Both the position numbers and the translations under genes were made by a program. The notes under the pieces were generated by a model. That model ran no database searches, was not told the DNA's origin, and was given only the letters and a program-made list of their open reading frames with translations. From Siphonodentalium dalli (Eukaryota; Mollusca; Scaphopoda; Gadilida; Siphonodentaliidae): a stretch of DNA of 64,000 nt. Positions 54,301 through 64,000 of this stretch are shown here, in pieces. Positions within the stretch are counted from its first letter, which is position 1, and every line of letters begins with the position of its first letter. The stretch is from assembly GCA_032622095.1 (NCBI GenBank), contig CP136065.1, positions 217,848,151 through 217,912,150 on the forward strand. Direction: 5' to 3'.

Positions 54301-55365
54301 CAGAAACGACTCGATCTCCATCGCATTATACCTTATCTGGTAGCGATTGTTTTGTATACTAGCCCCGTGGTCCCAAACAGCGTCCATACTCAAGAACTGG
54401 CGATATATGGGACTTGAACATTGTGTCAAGAGATTTTCTTGGTAGTACATATTTTAATCTACAGATTTGAGAAAGTGCTGCGCACTGGGTATTGGAATAT
54501 TGGTTAATAGAGAGATCCCAGTTAAGGTTGGGCTGGAGAATGACTCCTTGAGGTCGGTGATATTAAACCATTTCAAGTTTATCAAAGCCAAGTGTGAGGT
54601 CCTCGGTGCGTTTGCCTGTTGATTGCGTGCCCTGAAATATTATCGCTTTTGTTTTAAACACGTTACGAGACAAAAGTTATGTGTTGGTTCAGTAATTCTA
54701 GATCGTCAGTCATGTGGGACACCAGGCTGTCGAGAGATCGCATGGGTAAAGAATGTATGTGTCGTCCACAAATTGACGCACGTTCGATTTCAGTGGATGT
54801 TATTGTCGTCCACCAAGTGAAGTCACAGACACTCGAGACCATGACATAAATCTGCCACACTGGGAGAAGGCAGCAGCCACCAAAACGTATGTCTTTTCCT
54901 CGCCATAGGATGACCTTTTTGCCCGACGAACCCTAATGCTATAGACAACTTCAATAAAGCACTAACGCAAATGACAAAATGGACAATTTCGCTGCCCGAC
55001 ACTATTAGCTTATAACACACTTGGTAATCTCGATATTACGTTATTACGTCTTTACGACGTTTGTGTTATGGGCCTTATTGTCTAGAACATAACTCGTCTA
55101 TGTGCCAATAAGTATCACTGATGATATTGCACCTTTATGTTATCTAGGTAGTAGGGTACATAAATGATATATCACTTCAAATGTAATAGGAGTTATACAT
55201 TTGATATTTATCCCGAAAGTATCTGGCACAGTTCTACATCAATTACAAATGTTATAGTGAGCCACATGGCGCCTTATTATCTATAACTGGTTTGGTGATA
55301 TAAATATGCTACATGTGGTAAAACAAGTAATAAAATCAGAACTGAAATCACATCAACCACCTGCA
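54301..55365. other. No gene recognised
   Basis: Overlapping 60-65-codon frames on both strands without recognised motifs. Confidence 0.4.
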
Positions 55366-55725
55366 CAACATATCATCGAGCAAATAGGCATATATAATCG
55401 ACCTATAAAGTGAAATAGGTACATGTGATTATTTGATTCTGAAATAAGCAGATAATAATAGAGTCATGTCCGTTATTTCATTTTATGGCGCGGGCCACGG
55501 TGAAACACATGTTATATATAGCGAATACCTGAAAAGTCGTGAGTTGGCTTATTTGTGTCGTTGTGCGCACGTAATCTGCTTAGAATCGCCTCATTTTGAG
55601 TCGATAATGGCTCTCATTTTCAGCACATTACCGACTCAAACTGATGCGATTGTAAGCGGATTATCTACATAAAACAAGCTACATTATAGGCAGATAATGT
55701 GTGGGTTTTCGAGAGGATGATCTGC
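55366..55725 (-). mobile_element. Family C repeat, copy 4
   Basis: CAACATATCATCGAGCAAAT to GGTTTTCGAGAGGATGATCTGC. The central inverted segments AATCGCCTCATTTTGAGTCG and CGACTCAAACTGATGCGATT are present. Confidence 0.75.
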
Positions 55726-56639
55726 AAACCAGGAATAATCAAATCCCCACGAATAGGATGGAAAGTGCATTACAAAGGATACACGTACATTAGTAACAGC
55801 AATTGGCTTGGAGATTATGCAAAGCCCGTCGCCATGAACCAATAACACTCGTTCATTGTCACTTTCGAGATATTCATATCAAGAACGTGGAACTATTCTG
55901 CCCTGTACTATTATTATAATTCGTGGAAATTTCCATCATGTACAACTATTCTGCCCTGTACTAATATTTGGATCCCGAGAGTAAGCGTCTGTTTACAGTA
56001 GGTCACCAATAGTCTAGTCGTAATTCTCAGAAAAGACATTTCTAGAAGCATTTCCGCGGAAAAGTGTCAAACCAACTTTTTTACCATAATTCGAAGGAGC
56101 CGAACACGAATAGACTGCCTGTCGCCCGATTGGATGAGCATAGGGTTCAATAAAAGGCTTTTAAAATCTTCGTGTTTTTCTTCGCTGGAGGGTTGTTGAT
56201 ATGGCACCGTACAACGTCATATGAAATCACGTAACTGGCCTTGAACATACTCAAACTTATATACTCCTCGTGGAACGTTCAAAGCCGCGTTGTATCATGA
56301 CACTATCATCACAGTAATAATTCTGAAACATTAACATCATATTAATTAGGTACCTAGGGTAAGACATTGCTGTTTTGTATATTTATCGACGATTCTCGTA
56401 AGAATAATCCGGGAGCCAATAGGGGTACCCTTGCACCCGCCCATGGGACTTAACTTCATCCCACTCATTTTGTTCCTTATTATGTCCTTCAATGTTAATA
56501 AGAAAAAAAATTGGCCGTGTAGACTTCAGACAAGATGGCGTCCATCCTGGCCGCCATTTTTCAGATCAGACCCTAAGTCAGTTTTATGCAAATTATAGCG
56601 GGAAAATCTAGTAAAATGTATACAAATGTATGTATTTTC
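55726..56639. other. No gene recognised
   Basis: Contains AGATGGCGTCCATCCTGGCC and GCCATTTTTCAG near 56532, probably an outlying piece of the repeat that follows. Otherwise unassigned. Confidence 0.4.
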
Positions 56640-56905
56640 AAAAAAAATCACAATTGGGATTCTAGTCATATTTCAACAAGAAATGAACAGAACTTTGTAA
56701 TGTAAGTGAGGCATATCATTACCTATGAATATTCCAACTCACTGGAACCAAAATTCTTACGTTGGCTCAAAATGGCTGCCAAAATGGCCGCCAAAATATG
56801 GAAAATGGTAAATATCTTCTAGATCAGTTCATATTGTTTGGAACTGGTTGAGTAATATGACTTTATTTTGTGTTTTGTATATTAACTGATCATTGGAGCG
56901 GCGTG
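56640..56905 (+). repeat. Inverted flank of the minisatellite block, left (order X-Y)
   Basis: Block X (CAATTGGGATTCTAGTCATA to ATGGAAAATGGTAAATAT) is followed by block Y (CTTCTAGATCAGTTCATATT to AACTGATCATTGGAGC). Both occur in reverse complement at 59690-59990 but in the order Y-X when read on that strand. X contains AAAATGGCTGCCAAAATGGC, a motif repeated in related form near 59340 and 59720. Confidence 0.85.
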
Positions 56906-56934
56906 TATGAATACAGTATACAGTGAGTTGCTGA

Positions 56935-57240
56935 ATTGTCATGTGTGAGGTGTATGTGCAAGTACGGGAGGTATAAGTGGTCGTGTGTGTGGGTATTCGT
57001 ACATCTGGAAGGGCTCACCATTGGTGAGGTGTATATGCATACACGGATTGACCCTATGGTCATGGGTTTGGCGAATAGGTATACATGTAGTGGCTGTATG
57101 GTCCAAGGTGACTATATTGTCATTTGTGTGGTATTTATGTACATATGGAGTGACTGAGGTAATGGGTGGGTTGTACATGTGTACCTTGGGTGGCTATCGC
57201 TTTCCACAATAACTCAAGGATATGTTAATCAATAGAGAGG
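56935..57240 (-). repeat. Minisatellite, reverse-oriented part
   Basis: Units such as GTGAGGTGTATATGCATACA and TGACCCTATGGTCATGGG are reverse complements of those in the 57300-59010 array. The orientation switches near 57240-57300, making a head-to-head arrangement. Confidence 0.8.
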
Positions 57241-57289
57241 TCATGTCAGAGAGTTCTCCATCTTGATGGTGTTTATGTACATGGGGGAA

Positions 57290-59010
57290 ACGTTAAAGTG
57301 TTAGCCACCTATTATCACACAGTCATTCCATATATACATAAACACCACCGACACAACAATATAGTGACACAATGTGTATACGTACACCTGACCCATTACC
57401 ACGGATGACCATACATCCATGAGTCACAATAGAGGCCCACCGGGTATACTCCTAAACATGACCCATAACCATATAGTCACTCCGTGTATACCCATGCATT
57501 CACCTCACGATTGGCCATATCGTAATCCCCTGTATACCTATTCTCCACACAGTTGGTCAAATAGACATTCAATATATACATCAACACCACACCAATGACC
57601 ATAGAGTCACTCAATGTATACATATGCACCTCACCAATGGCCATATACCACTCGCTTCATACACATACCCTCACCCATGCCACCTGGTATACTCCTTCAC
57701 CTGATATATGTCCATATAGTCACATCATGTGTACCTATTCAAACATTCATACATGATCATGGTCAATCCTTGTATACATATTCACCTCACCATTGGCCAT
57801 GTCACTCCATGTATACCTATGTGTCGCACCATAGCCGAATAGCGACACAAGATATACTAATACACCCCAGCGATTTCAGAAAAGTCACTCCATGTATGCA
57901 TATACACCTCACCCATGGCCATATAGCCACTCGCTATATACACATACCTCTCACACATGACCATATAGCAACACGTGTGTATACCCGTATAACCTACACA
58001 TGACCATACCGCCACGAGTCACCAAGCAGGAACACCAGGTATACTCATACACCTGACACATGACCATTTAGTCACTCCCTGTATATATATATATTCATTA
58101 CATTTATGATCATACAGTCACTCCTTGTATACTTACATGTACTCATATCACCATTGACCATACAGTCACTACATGTATACCTATTCGACACACATTCATA
58201 TAACCACTCGATATATACATATGCAGCCCACCCTATACCATAGAGTCACTCCAGGTATACATATACACCTCACCAACGGCCATTCAGCCCTTCCAGATAT
58301 ACAAAAAACCTGCACACACGACCACTCATACCTTCCATACTTGCATATACACCTCACACATGACAATTCAGCAACTCACTGTATAACCATACACGCCATC
58401 CATGATCATACAGCTAATCCCTATACACCCACCAATGATAATACATCCAGGAGATATATAAATATATACCACAAGGACACTCCCTATATACCCACACGCT
58501 CGATAATGTCCACCAGCTTACTCCAGGTATGCATATAGCCATATACACTTCAATCATGACCGTACATTCATTCCATGTATACCTATACACATTACCCGTA
58601 ACCATAAAATAACTCCCTATTTATCCACACAGCCCATCCATGATCATACATACAACACATGTACATCCACCATGACCTTACAGTCACTCCATATATACAT
58701 AATCAACACATAGATGATCATGTAACTATATTCATACACCACACCAATGTCCATACAGGCACATCGGGTGCACCCGTACTGGATATACACAACCATACAA
58801 CATATAGTCACTCCATTCATACAGATTCACCTCACACATGACCATGACCTCTCCCTGTATACCTATACACCTTACAATGGACAACACACACATAACCATA
58901 TATTCACTCATTGTATACCTATTCACATCATTCATGACATACAATAACTCCCTGTATACCTATTCACTTCAACTATGATCATAGAGTAACTCCCTGACTA
59001 CCATCATGCC
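57290..59010 (+). repeat. Minisatellite, about 40-45-bp unit, roughly 40 diverged copies
   Basis: Units read approximately CACCTCACCCATGACCATA, then TAGTCACTCCATGTATACCT and ATA. Unit length varies by several bases and copies are strongly diverged (CCATGTATACC, CCCTGTATACC and CCTTGTATACT are common cores). Long frames here are translations of the repeat. The sequence is C- and A-rich on this strand with very few G. Confidence 0.92.
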
Positions 59011-59689
59011 CTCCACCCTGCATCCAGTTGATATTTTTTTTTACCATAATGGACCAGAATAGCCACAGATTATGGTTCATCTCGGTTCCGTCTCAATGTT
59101 CTGCCCATTTCCATTCAATAATATGGCCAGAATCACAAAAGAGGTTCTCGGCAAAATTCCATACTTTAAAATGAGTTTGTCATGCCCCATACGGAACTGG
59201 GACAACCAGAATAGAACATATAGTTGTCAGTTAATTAACTAACACGTATAATAACCAAGTGAGTCACAATTTACTACCTTTTCGGATAACACAGAGAATA
59301 ATGTTCAGGATATATGTAAAATAAAACTTTTTACAAATTTGGTTGCCATTTTGGAAGCCATCTTGAGCAATTTGGTCTATAGATACCGTAGTGTGACACA
59401 TTTAAGATAGACCAAACAATAAACACATTTGAATCCAGAGACAGTTACATTTTACCAATGATAGTTGAACTTTACTTTAAAAAAATGGTCTATACCTGAA
59501 AAGTTAATTTTTGCCGATATTTATGTCAAGTTTTTGAGAGAAAAGTCCAATATTTTTGGTAATGTCAGTGGTAACAATAGTAACAATTAACCATGGTGCA
59601 TAAGATATGTTAGTATTCAATGTATAGGAGGCAGAATAGCCAATTTTATACATCAAACACAACTTGTAAGCGATTGCAGGACACGCTAG

Positions 59690-59990
59690 GGCAATATTTA
59701 CCGTTTTCCATATTTTGGCGGCCATTTTGGCAGCCATTTTGAACCAAAGTAAGAATTTTGGTTCCAATGAGTTGGAATATTCATAGGTAATGATATGCCT
59801 CACTTACATTACAAAGTTCTGTTCATTTCTTGTTGAAATATGACTAAAATCCCAATTGAAATTTTATACCGTGTTCCAATAATTGCATATTTAATTGCTC
59901 CAATGATCAGTTAATATACAAAACACAATATAAAGTCACATTACTCAAGCAGTTCTAAACAGCATGAACTGGTCTAGAAGATATTTGTGG
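59690..59990 (-). repeat. Inverted flank of the minisatellite block, right (order Y-X on the minus strand)
   Basis: ATATTTACCGTTTTCCATAT to CCTCACTTACATTACAAAG is the reverse complement of block X. CTCCAATGATCAGTTAATAT to GACCAGTTCATGC-type sequence (read reversed) is block Y. Identity to the left flank is high by eye, with a few percent differences. Confidence 0.85.
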
Positions 59991-60768
59991 AAAAAAACGT
60001 CATATTTTCAACTTAATCCTGATTCACAGAACTTTCAACCGTGTGTGATTTCGTGAAGAGCGTTTATTTATTAAATAACATACTTGTCCATATATGTATA
60101 GCTGATGATGAGATAGTTATGACAGAAAGGTCACGAGGGGTGATTCAGATAACAAAGTATTCCCATGTTCATGAGATTATATGTATAACGAGTGTGATAT
60201 ATGTCTCGATATTGACTTACTGTATTTTCGCGGCAATAAAAACAGTATGTGACTTTAAGTTGATTTTATGGGTGAAATATGGGGCACATGCAGCGACAGG
60301 CACCCTCATTGGATTCAGCATACTTGAATTATGCTAGAAAACTTAGTTTCATGCTTTTCCCCAAAAATGCCTCTAGGGTTCTGGTATTCCACAAATGTAG
60401 CTTTTCCGACCAGACTACAATACATTATCGAGGGTAATGTTTGACTCTTGTTATAAGAATTAAACGAACCAGGTATTTTTTTTCTAAGAAATCTATTGAA
60501 TCTTCCTGCAAGTGTATTTTAGCTGTTATATCTTCTACACAAACTATGATGTTATTTAACAACATGACCTTATATTTTGAATCTGAATCTCGGCTAAATT
60601 TTGTAGACCAACTGTCGTATATATTGACTGTTGAGCCATTGGCTGTTTTTTTTTATTTATTGTTTATTTTGTGTTTCACACCGTTTCTGTAAAAAAAAAA
60701 GAGACATTGGGGAATCCGTCAAACGACGTGACCTGTTTGTTTTTCATTTTTTCATTTTTTAAACGTAT
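59991..60768. other. No gene recognised
   Basis: Two plus-strand frames of 98 and 83 codons (60041-60337, 60441-60692) have hydrophobic stretches but no recognised motif. They do not resemble missing GPCR exons (no DRY, CWxP or NPxxY). Confidence 0.35.
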
Positions 60769-61235
60769 TTAAAGGTACTAAATCCTATCAGGCCCTCATA
60801 AATTACTATTTATTTGGCTTCCGGGGTAAAAAATAACTGATTCGAGTCGAGGAACCTACCTATAAACGCTCAGAGTGATCAGATATCAATTTTTGAAGTT
60901 TTGTTATTTCTATTTTTTCTGGCCCAGAAACACACCGTCAAAAGGGTGGTCTCAGTCAAAATTGCGTTATTAATACACTTTATTTTAGAGTTATCCTTCT
61001 TCGTCTGTTTGAATAAGGGCTTTTGTGGAAATTATTAGTACACATCTCGAGAAATTTATAAACTTAGGGGCAATTATTAGTACACATCTCGAGAAAATTA
61101 AAAATTTATAAAAATCACTATCTAATAACTCTGAGCTTTGATGGGTGGGTTCCTCGACTCGAATCAAATATTGTTTACCCCCAAAGCCAAAGAAATAGTA
61201 ATATAGGACCCTCTGATCGGATTGAGTACCTTTAA
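60769..61235. mobile_element. TTAA MITE with TTAAAGGTAC ends
   Basis: TTAAAGGTACTAAATCCTAT and GGATTGAGTACCTTTAA form a terminal inverted repeat with TTAA at both ends. Subterminal pairs include GATTCGAGTCGAGGAACCTA with GGTTCCTCGACTCGAATCA, and TTTGGCTTCCGGGG with CCCCAAAGCCAAA. The middle holds a direct duplicate of ATTATTAGTACACATCTCGA. The ends resemble but do not equal those of family A. Confidence 0.9.
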
Positions 61236-61560
61236 TCTCTATCAACTAAATTAATAATTATGTACATACAGTATATAGTAATCATAAATGAGAATATGAT
61301 TTGGTAGTAAGCAAAACGGTTATTGGTGTCATCTCATATATACAATGATAAGAATGAATGGATTTACTAAGAACAGAGATGTTAGGTCGAATTTTATGGC
61401 CAGCCACTAATTGTAGAAAACAACATTACACTGATGTGGAAAAAGTCCACTGAGACGTTCCGAACGGAAAATCTAAGAATCATGCCAAATTAAGTTATTC
61501 TCATAAATTTGATATCAAATTAGACAGAAAACAGTTGATATATAGAGGATATGAAATGAG
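61236..61560. other. No gene recognised
   Basis: AT-rich spacer. It may contain the left limit of the element whose hairpin is at 61561. Confidence 0.35.
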
Positions 61561-61678
61561 TGTTTCTCTCATATGATATTTATGCAACGAGTCTAAGAAT
61601 GTTCAGTTTTCTCGAGCCTCCGGCGAGAGAAAACTGAAAATTCGTGACGAGTTTCATAAATATCATATGAGAGAAACG
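61561..61678. repeat. Long hairpin in a larger unassigned repeat
   Basis: TGTTTCTCTCATATGATATT pairs with AATATCATATGAGAGAAAC, followed inward by TTCAGTTTTCTCG with CGAGAGAAAACTGAA around CCTCCGG. The AATTACATATTCTATTTATC string after it is repeated at 61920. This suggests a larger composite element of about 61.5-62.2 kb whose ends I could not define. Confidence 0.8.
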
Positions 61679-62379
61679 CGAATTACATATTCTATTTATC
61701 ATATGACACCTATAAATTGATTATGATGTCCAAAACGCAAACAAATCATTAAATAGCTATATGACATCGGCAGCAAAAGGTTAATGTGACGTCACTTCAT
61801 TGCACCGGAAGCCCAATTATACCTGGTGAACTAGCAGAAATAATATGCACGCGAAGATATAGTGCGCTATTCTGTTCTCAGTTGGTGACATTATATTGTA
61901 TGTTTATTAGATAAATACGAATTACATATTCTATTTATCGTATAACAATGTCCAAAACTATATATTTCAAGATTATAATTGCGATAATTTCGGCATCGCG
62001 TTGATTCGTGTATTTGACGCGCACGAATTTGACCTGCATTTAGTCAGAGATGCGGCTCGGCCCCGGCTGCCATTCAGCCAATCAGAACACACTTTTTGTC
62101 AACAAACCAATCAAATTATCGGAAGGTGATATGAATTAGTAATTGATATGAAATTGATTTATGACATTGTTTCCAACGTAAATAATGATTGAGTCATATG
62201 ATAAAATCGCATTCCACGCAGTAGCTATTGTTGTCTGACTCATTGTCGTAATGTTTATGCCAAATGAATCGTCGATGTGGTTGGAATTTTCGATAATTTG
62301 AGTTGATGCTACATTATTTCAGTGGATGTAGTGTTTGAATACTAACTGATCGGTGTTATTCACTGAAGTAAATCCATTA

Positions 62380-62865
62380 TATAGTACCAGTCAAAAGAAG
62401 TTGTATATTAAGAGCGCTATTTTTGCGCCCAATATCGCAATAATATTGCAAGCGGAAACGCGTATAAGCGTGCTGCTTGCGATATTTTGCGCTTAATATC
62501 GCTATATGTCGCGCTTAATATTTGCGATATCTTGCGCTCAAAATTGCGACATATAAAGCAAATTATTGCTTCTTCTATATTGTTTATTGCATAAATAGAG
62601 ACAATGTTTTAGATTTGTATATAATTATAGTTGTAAACACTATATGTACACTATATGCACAGTATTTATCTAATAAAATATAACACTATCGGGTCTGTAT
62701 GAAATTTTGCGCTTAATTTCGCAATAGTTTGCGCTCAATATCGCAATAATAAGCGCGAAAGATGTTTGGTATTGCGCTATAATCGCGCCTTTTTCGAAAT
62801 TAAGCCCGCTCAATATCGCTATAAAGGCGCGCATCAATATATCACTTCTTCTGACTGGTACTGTA
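62380..62865. mobile_element. Tc1/mariner-type MITE with internal AATATCGC repeats
   Basis: TATAGTACCAGTCAAAAGAA at the left and TTCTTCTGACTGGTACTGTA at the right are inverted repeats inside TA. TACAGTACCAGTCAAAAG-type ends are well known in animal Tc1-like elements. The interior is built from many copies in both orientations of GCGCTTAATATCGC and GCAATAATATTGC-like words, able to fold into multiple hairpins. No transposase. Confidence 0.9.
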
Positions 62866-63641
62866 TGTCTTTAACAACTAAGCAGAATAAGCTTGTTTGT
62901 CCTTTTTGTCACCGAAACAATGTTCAGCGTTCATGTATTATCAATCTCAACATGATGCTGATATTTATTGCCGTTTTGTCCATTTGTCATAGTCGAAATC
63001 GACTTCTCTCTCACTTTCGTGGCGACAAATTCCCCATGTAAAATAGTCCACGTGCTTATTGATGTGAATAATTTCTTTATCAGATTATATAATCTTTTGG
63101 TTGTTCTAGTAGTGTGACTGGCAGTAAAGTAGCTTTCAAATTTATTCCCTGTAAATCGTTCCTCGCAAGCACACTCGGTTATCACGAACAGCAGTTCGAT
63201 CTATTAGGTGCACCATGTGATTCCCCGTACCATTATGCATGCGTTTTAGTGATAAGTCATGGAACTCTGTGGGTGAGTGTGTGATTGTAATTGATAGTGG
63301 CTATGATCAAGATTATTCATTCTTCCCACGATATGAGAGAAGATTCCACCGAGCGCCGATGCGTCCTTTGAGTATATTGACAAACATTCATATGCTCTGA
63401 TGTTATTAGAAGTACTGTCAGTTCCAACACAACGGGGAACTGACTGGTGACGTGAATGCCAATATACTCGCCTCATCGCCCAGATGGCGATGGTCCACGT
63501 GAGTGGCCCCACAAAGTATTTCCGCATGTAAATCAGATGGGATACTAAGTTCACAAAAGTAATTATTGCCCCGTGGGTTGTGATTCCGGGTACATGTCCC
63601 CGGTAGGTAGCATAATGGGACTATAATACTGTCTAGGGGTG
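62866..63641. other. No gene recognised
   Basis: Frames up to 102 codons on the minus strand lack recognisable motifs. Nothing repetitive was seen. Confidence 0.4.
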
Positions 63642-63999
63642 CAGTCTGTTCTCCCAAAACTCCGCACATTATCTGCTTATAATATAATTTATGTTATGTA
63701 GATAATCTGCTTAGAGTCGCCTCATTTTAAGTCGATAGTATGCTTAAAATGGAGAATTTTAGTCACATTAACGACTCATTATGAGACCATTTTAAGTAGA
63801 TTATTTGCGGACATTGACAAAAATAAGCCAACAGTGAGCCTTTCATATGTACGCCCTTTACCATGTGTTTTCATCGTGGCCCGCGCCATAAAATGAAATA
63901 ACGGACATTATCTTCTTATTTCAGAATCGAATAATCGCATTGTGTACCTATTTCATCGTATAGGTCGATTATGTGCGTATTTGCGCGAGGATATGTTGG
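63642..63999 (+). mobile_element. Family C repeat, copy 5
   Basis: CAGTCTGTTCTCCCAAAACT to GCGCGAGGATATGTTGG, ending one base before the window edge. It is one of the better-preserved copies: GTAGATAATCTGCTTAGAGT, CGTGGCCCGCGCCATAAAAT and TAGGTCGATTATGTGCGTAT are intact. Confidence 0.8.
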
Positions 64000-64000
64000 T

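Noticed and set aside
57614-58538. Frames of 121-129 codons rich in His, Tyr and Thr
   Set aside because: Translations of the 40-45-bp minisatellite; the peptide repeats with the DNA period.
60041-60692. Two hydrophobic plus-strand frames as missing GPCR exons
   Set aside because: Hydrophobicity alone; no GPCR signature residues and stops in phase with the expected phase-1 junction.

Overview
The window looks like nuclear DNA from a marine invertebrate, most likely a lophotrochozoan such as a mollusc; this is inferred from the repeats and the organism cannot be fixed from sequence alone. It is AT-rich, has no operons or bacterial-type gene spacing, and no rRNA or convincing tRNA gene. Nearly all long open frames are remains of transposable elements. 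The only convincing host gene piece is the first coding exon of a rhodopsin-class peptide GPCR (45980-46283, + strand), which carries TM1, TM2 and a consensus splice donor. The rest of that gene is not recognisable here.

The main content is non-autonomous DNA transposons that target TTAA. At least four families can be separated by their ends. Family A (34181-34677, 41397-41897, 53310-53689) starts TTAAAGGCACG. Family B is about 440 bp, with ends TTAAAGCCACATGG and CCATGTCCGTTTAA, at 10336, 14061, 27112, 28355, 31752, 44162, 48586 and 52249. Family E1 (29742-29967, 30065-30323) and family E2 (46915-47313, 51651-52031) start TTAACCCTTT, as piggyBac-type elements do, and both carry the same 67-bp near-perfect hairpin. 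A further TTAA element lies at 60769-61235. Family C is a repeat of about 350 bp with five longer copies and several diverged relatives. Two Tc1/mariner-like MITEs (47988-48144, 62380-62865), one hAT-like element (32352-33315) and several large foldbacks complete the DNA transposon set.

Retroelement remains are all broken. On the minus strand, 21150-24345 holds a non-LTR element with an ORF1 (zinc-knuckle type) and an RT C-terminus but no recognisable endonuclease or RT core. RT C-terminal tails also occur at 16071-16493, 25422-25760 and 51027-51170. ORF1-like low-complexity pieces occur in three diverged copies at 37.8-40.8 kb. A frameshifted Crypton-type tyrosine recombinase C-terminus lies at 42115-42501 on the minus strand.

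Layout: 0-10 kb holds tandem repeats, family C copies and foldbacks. 10-20 kb holds a family B copy, a 1.4-kb element bounded by AATCG-rich sequence, a LINE tail and small foldbacks. 20-26 kb holds the degenerate minus-strand LINE. 27.6-35.1 kb is a tandem segmental duplication whose two copies have since gained different MITEs and so serve as natural empty and filled sites for each other. 35.4-36.6 kb is a GC-rich foldback. 37.8-42.7 kb holds ORF1-like pieces and the Crypton remnant. 44-53 kb holds the GPCR exon among E2 and B elements. 53.7-54.3 kb is a 26-bp satellite. 56.6-60 kb is a minisatellite block flanked by inverted, circularly permuted repeats. 60.7-64 kb holds more MITEs.
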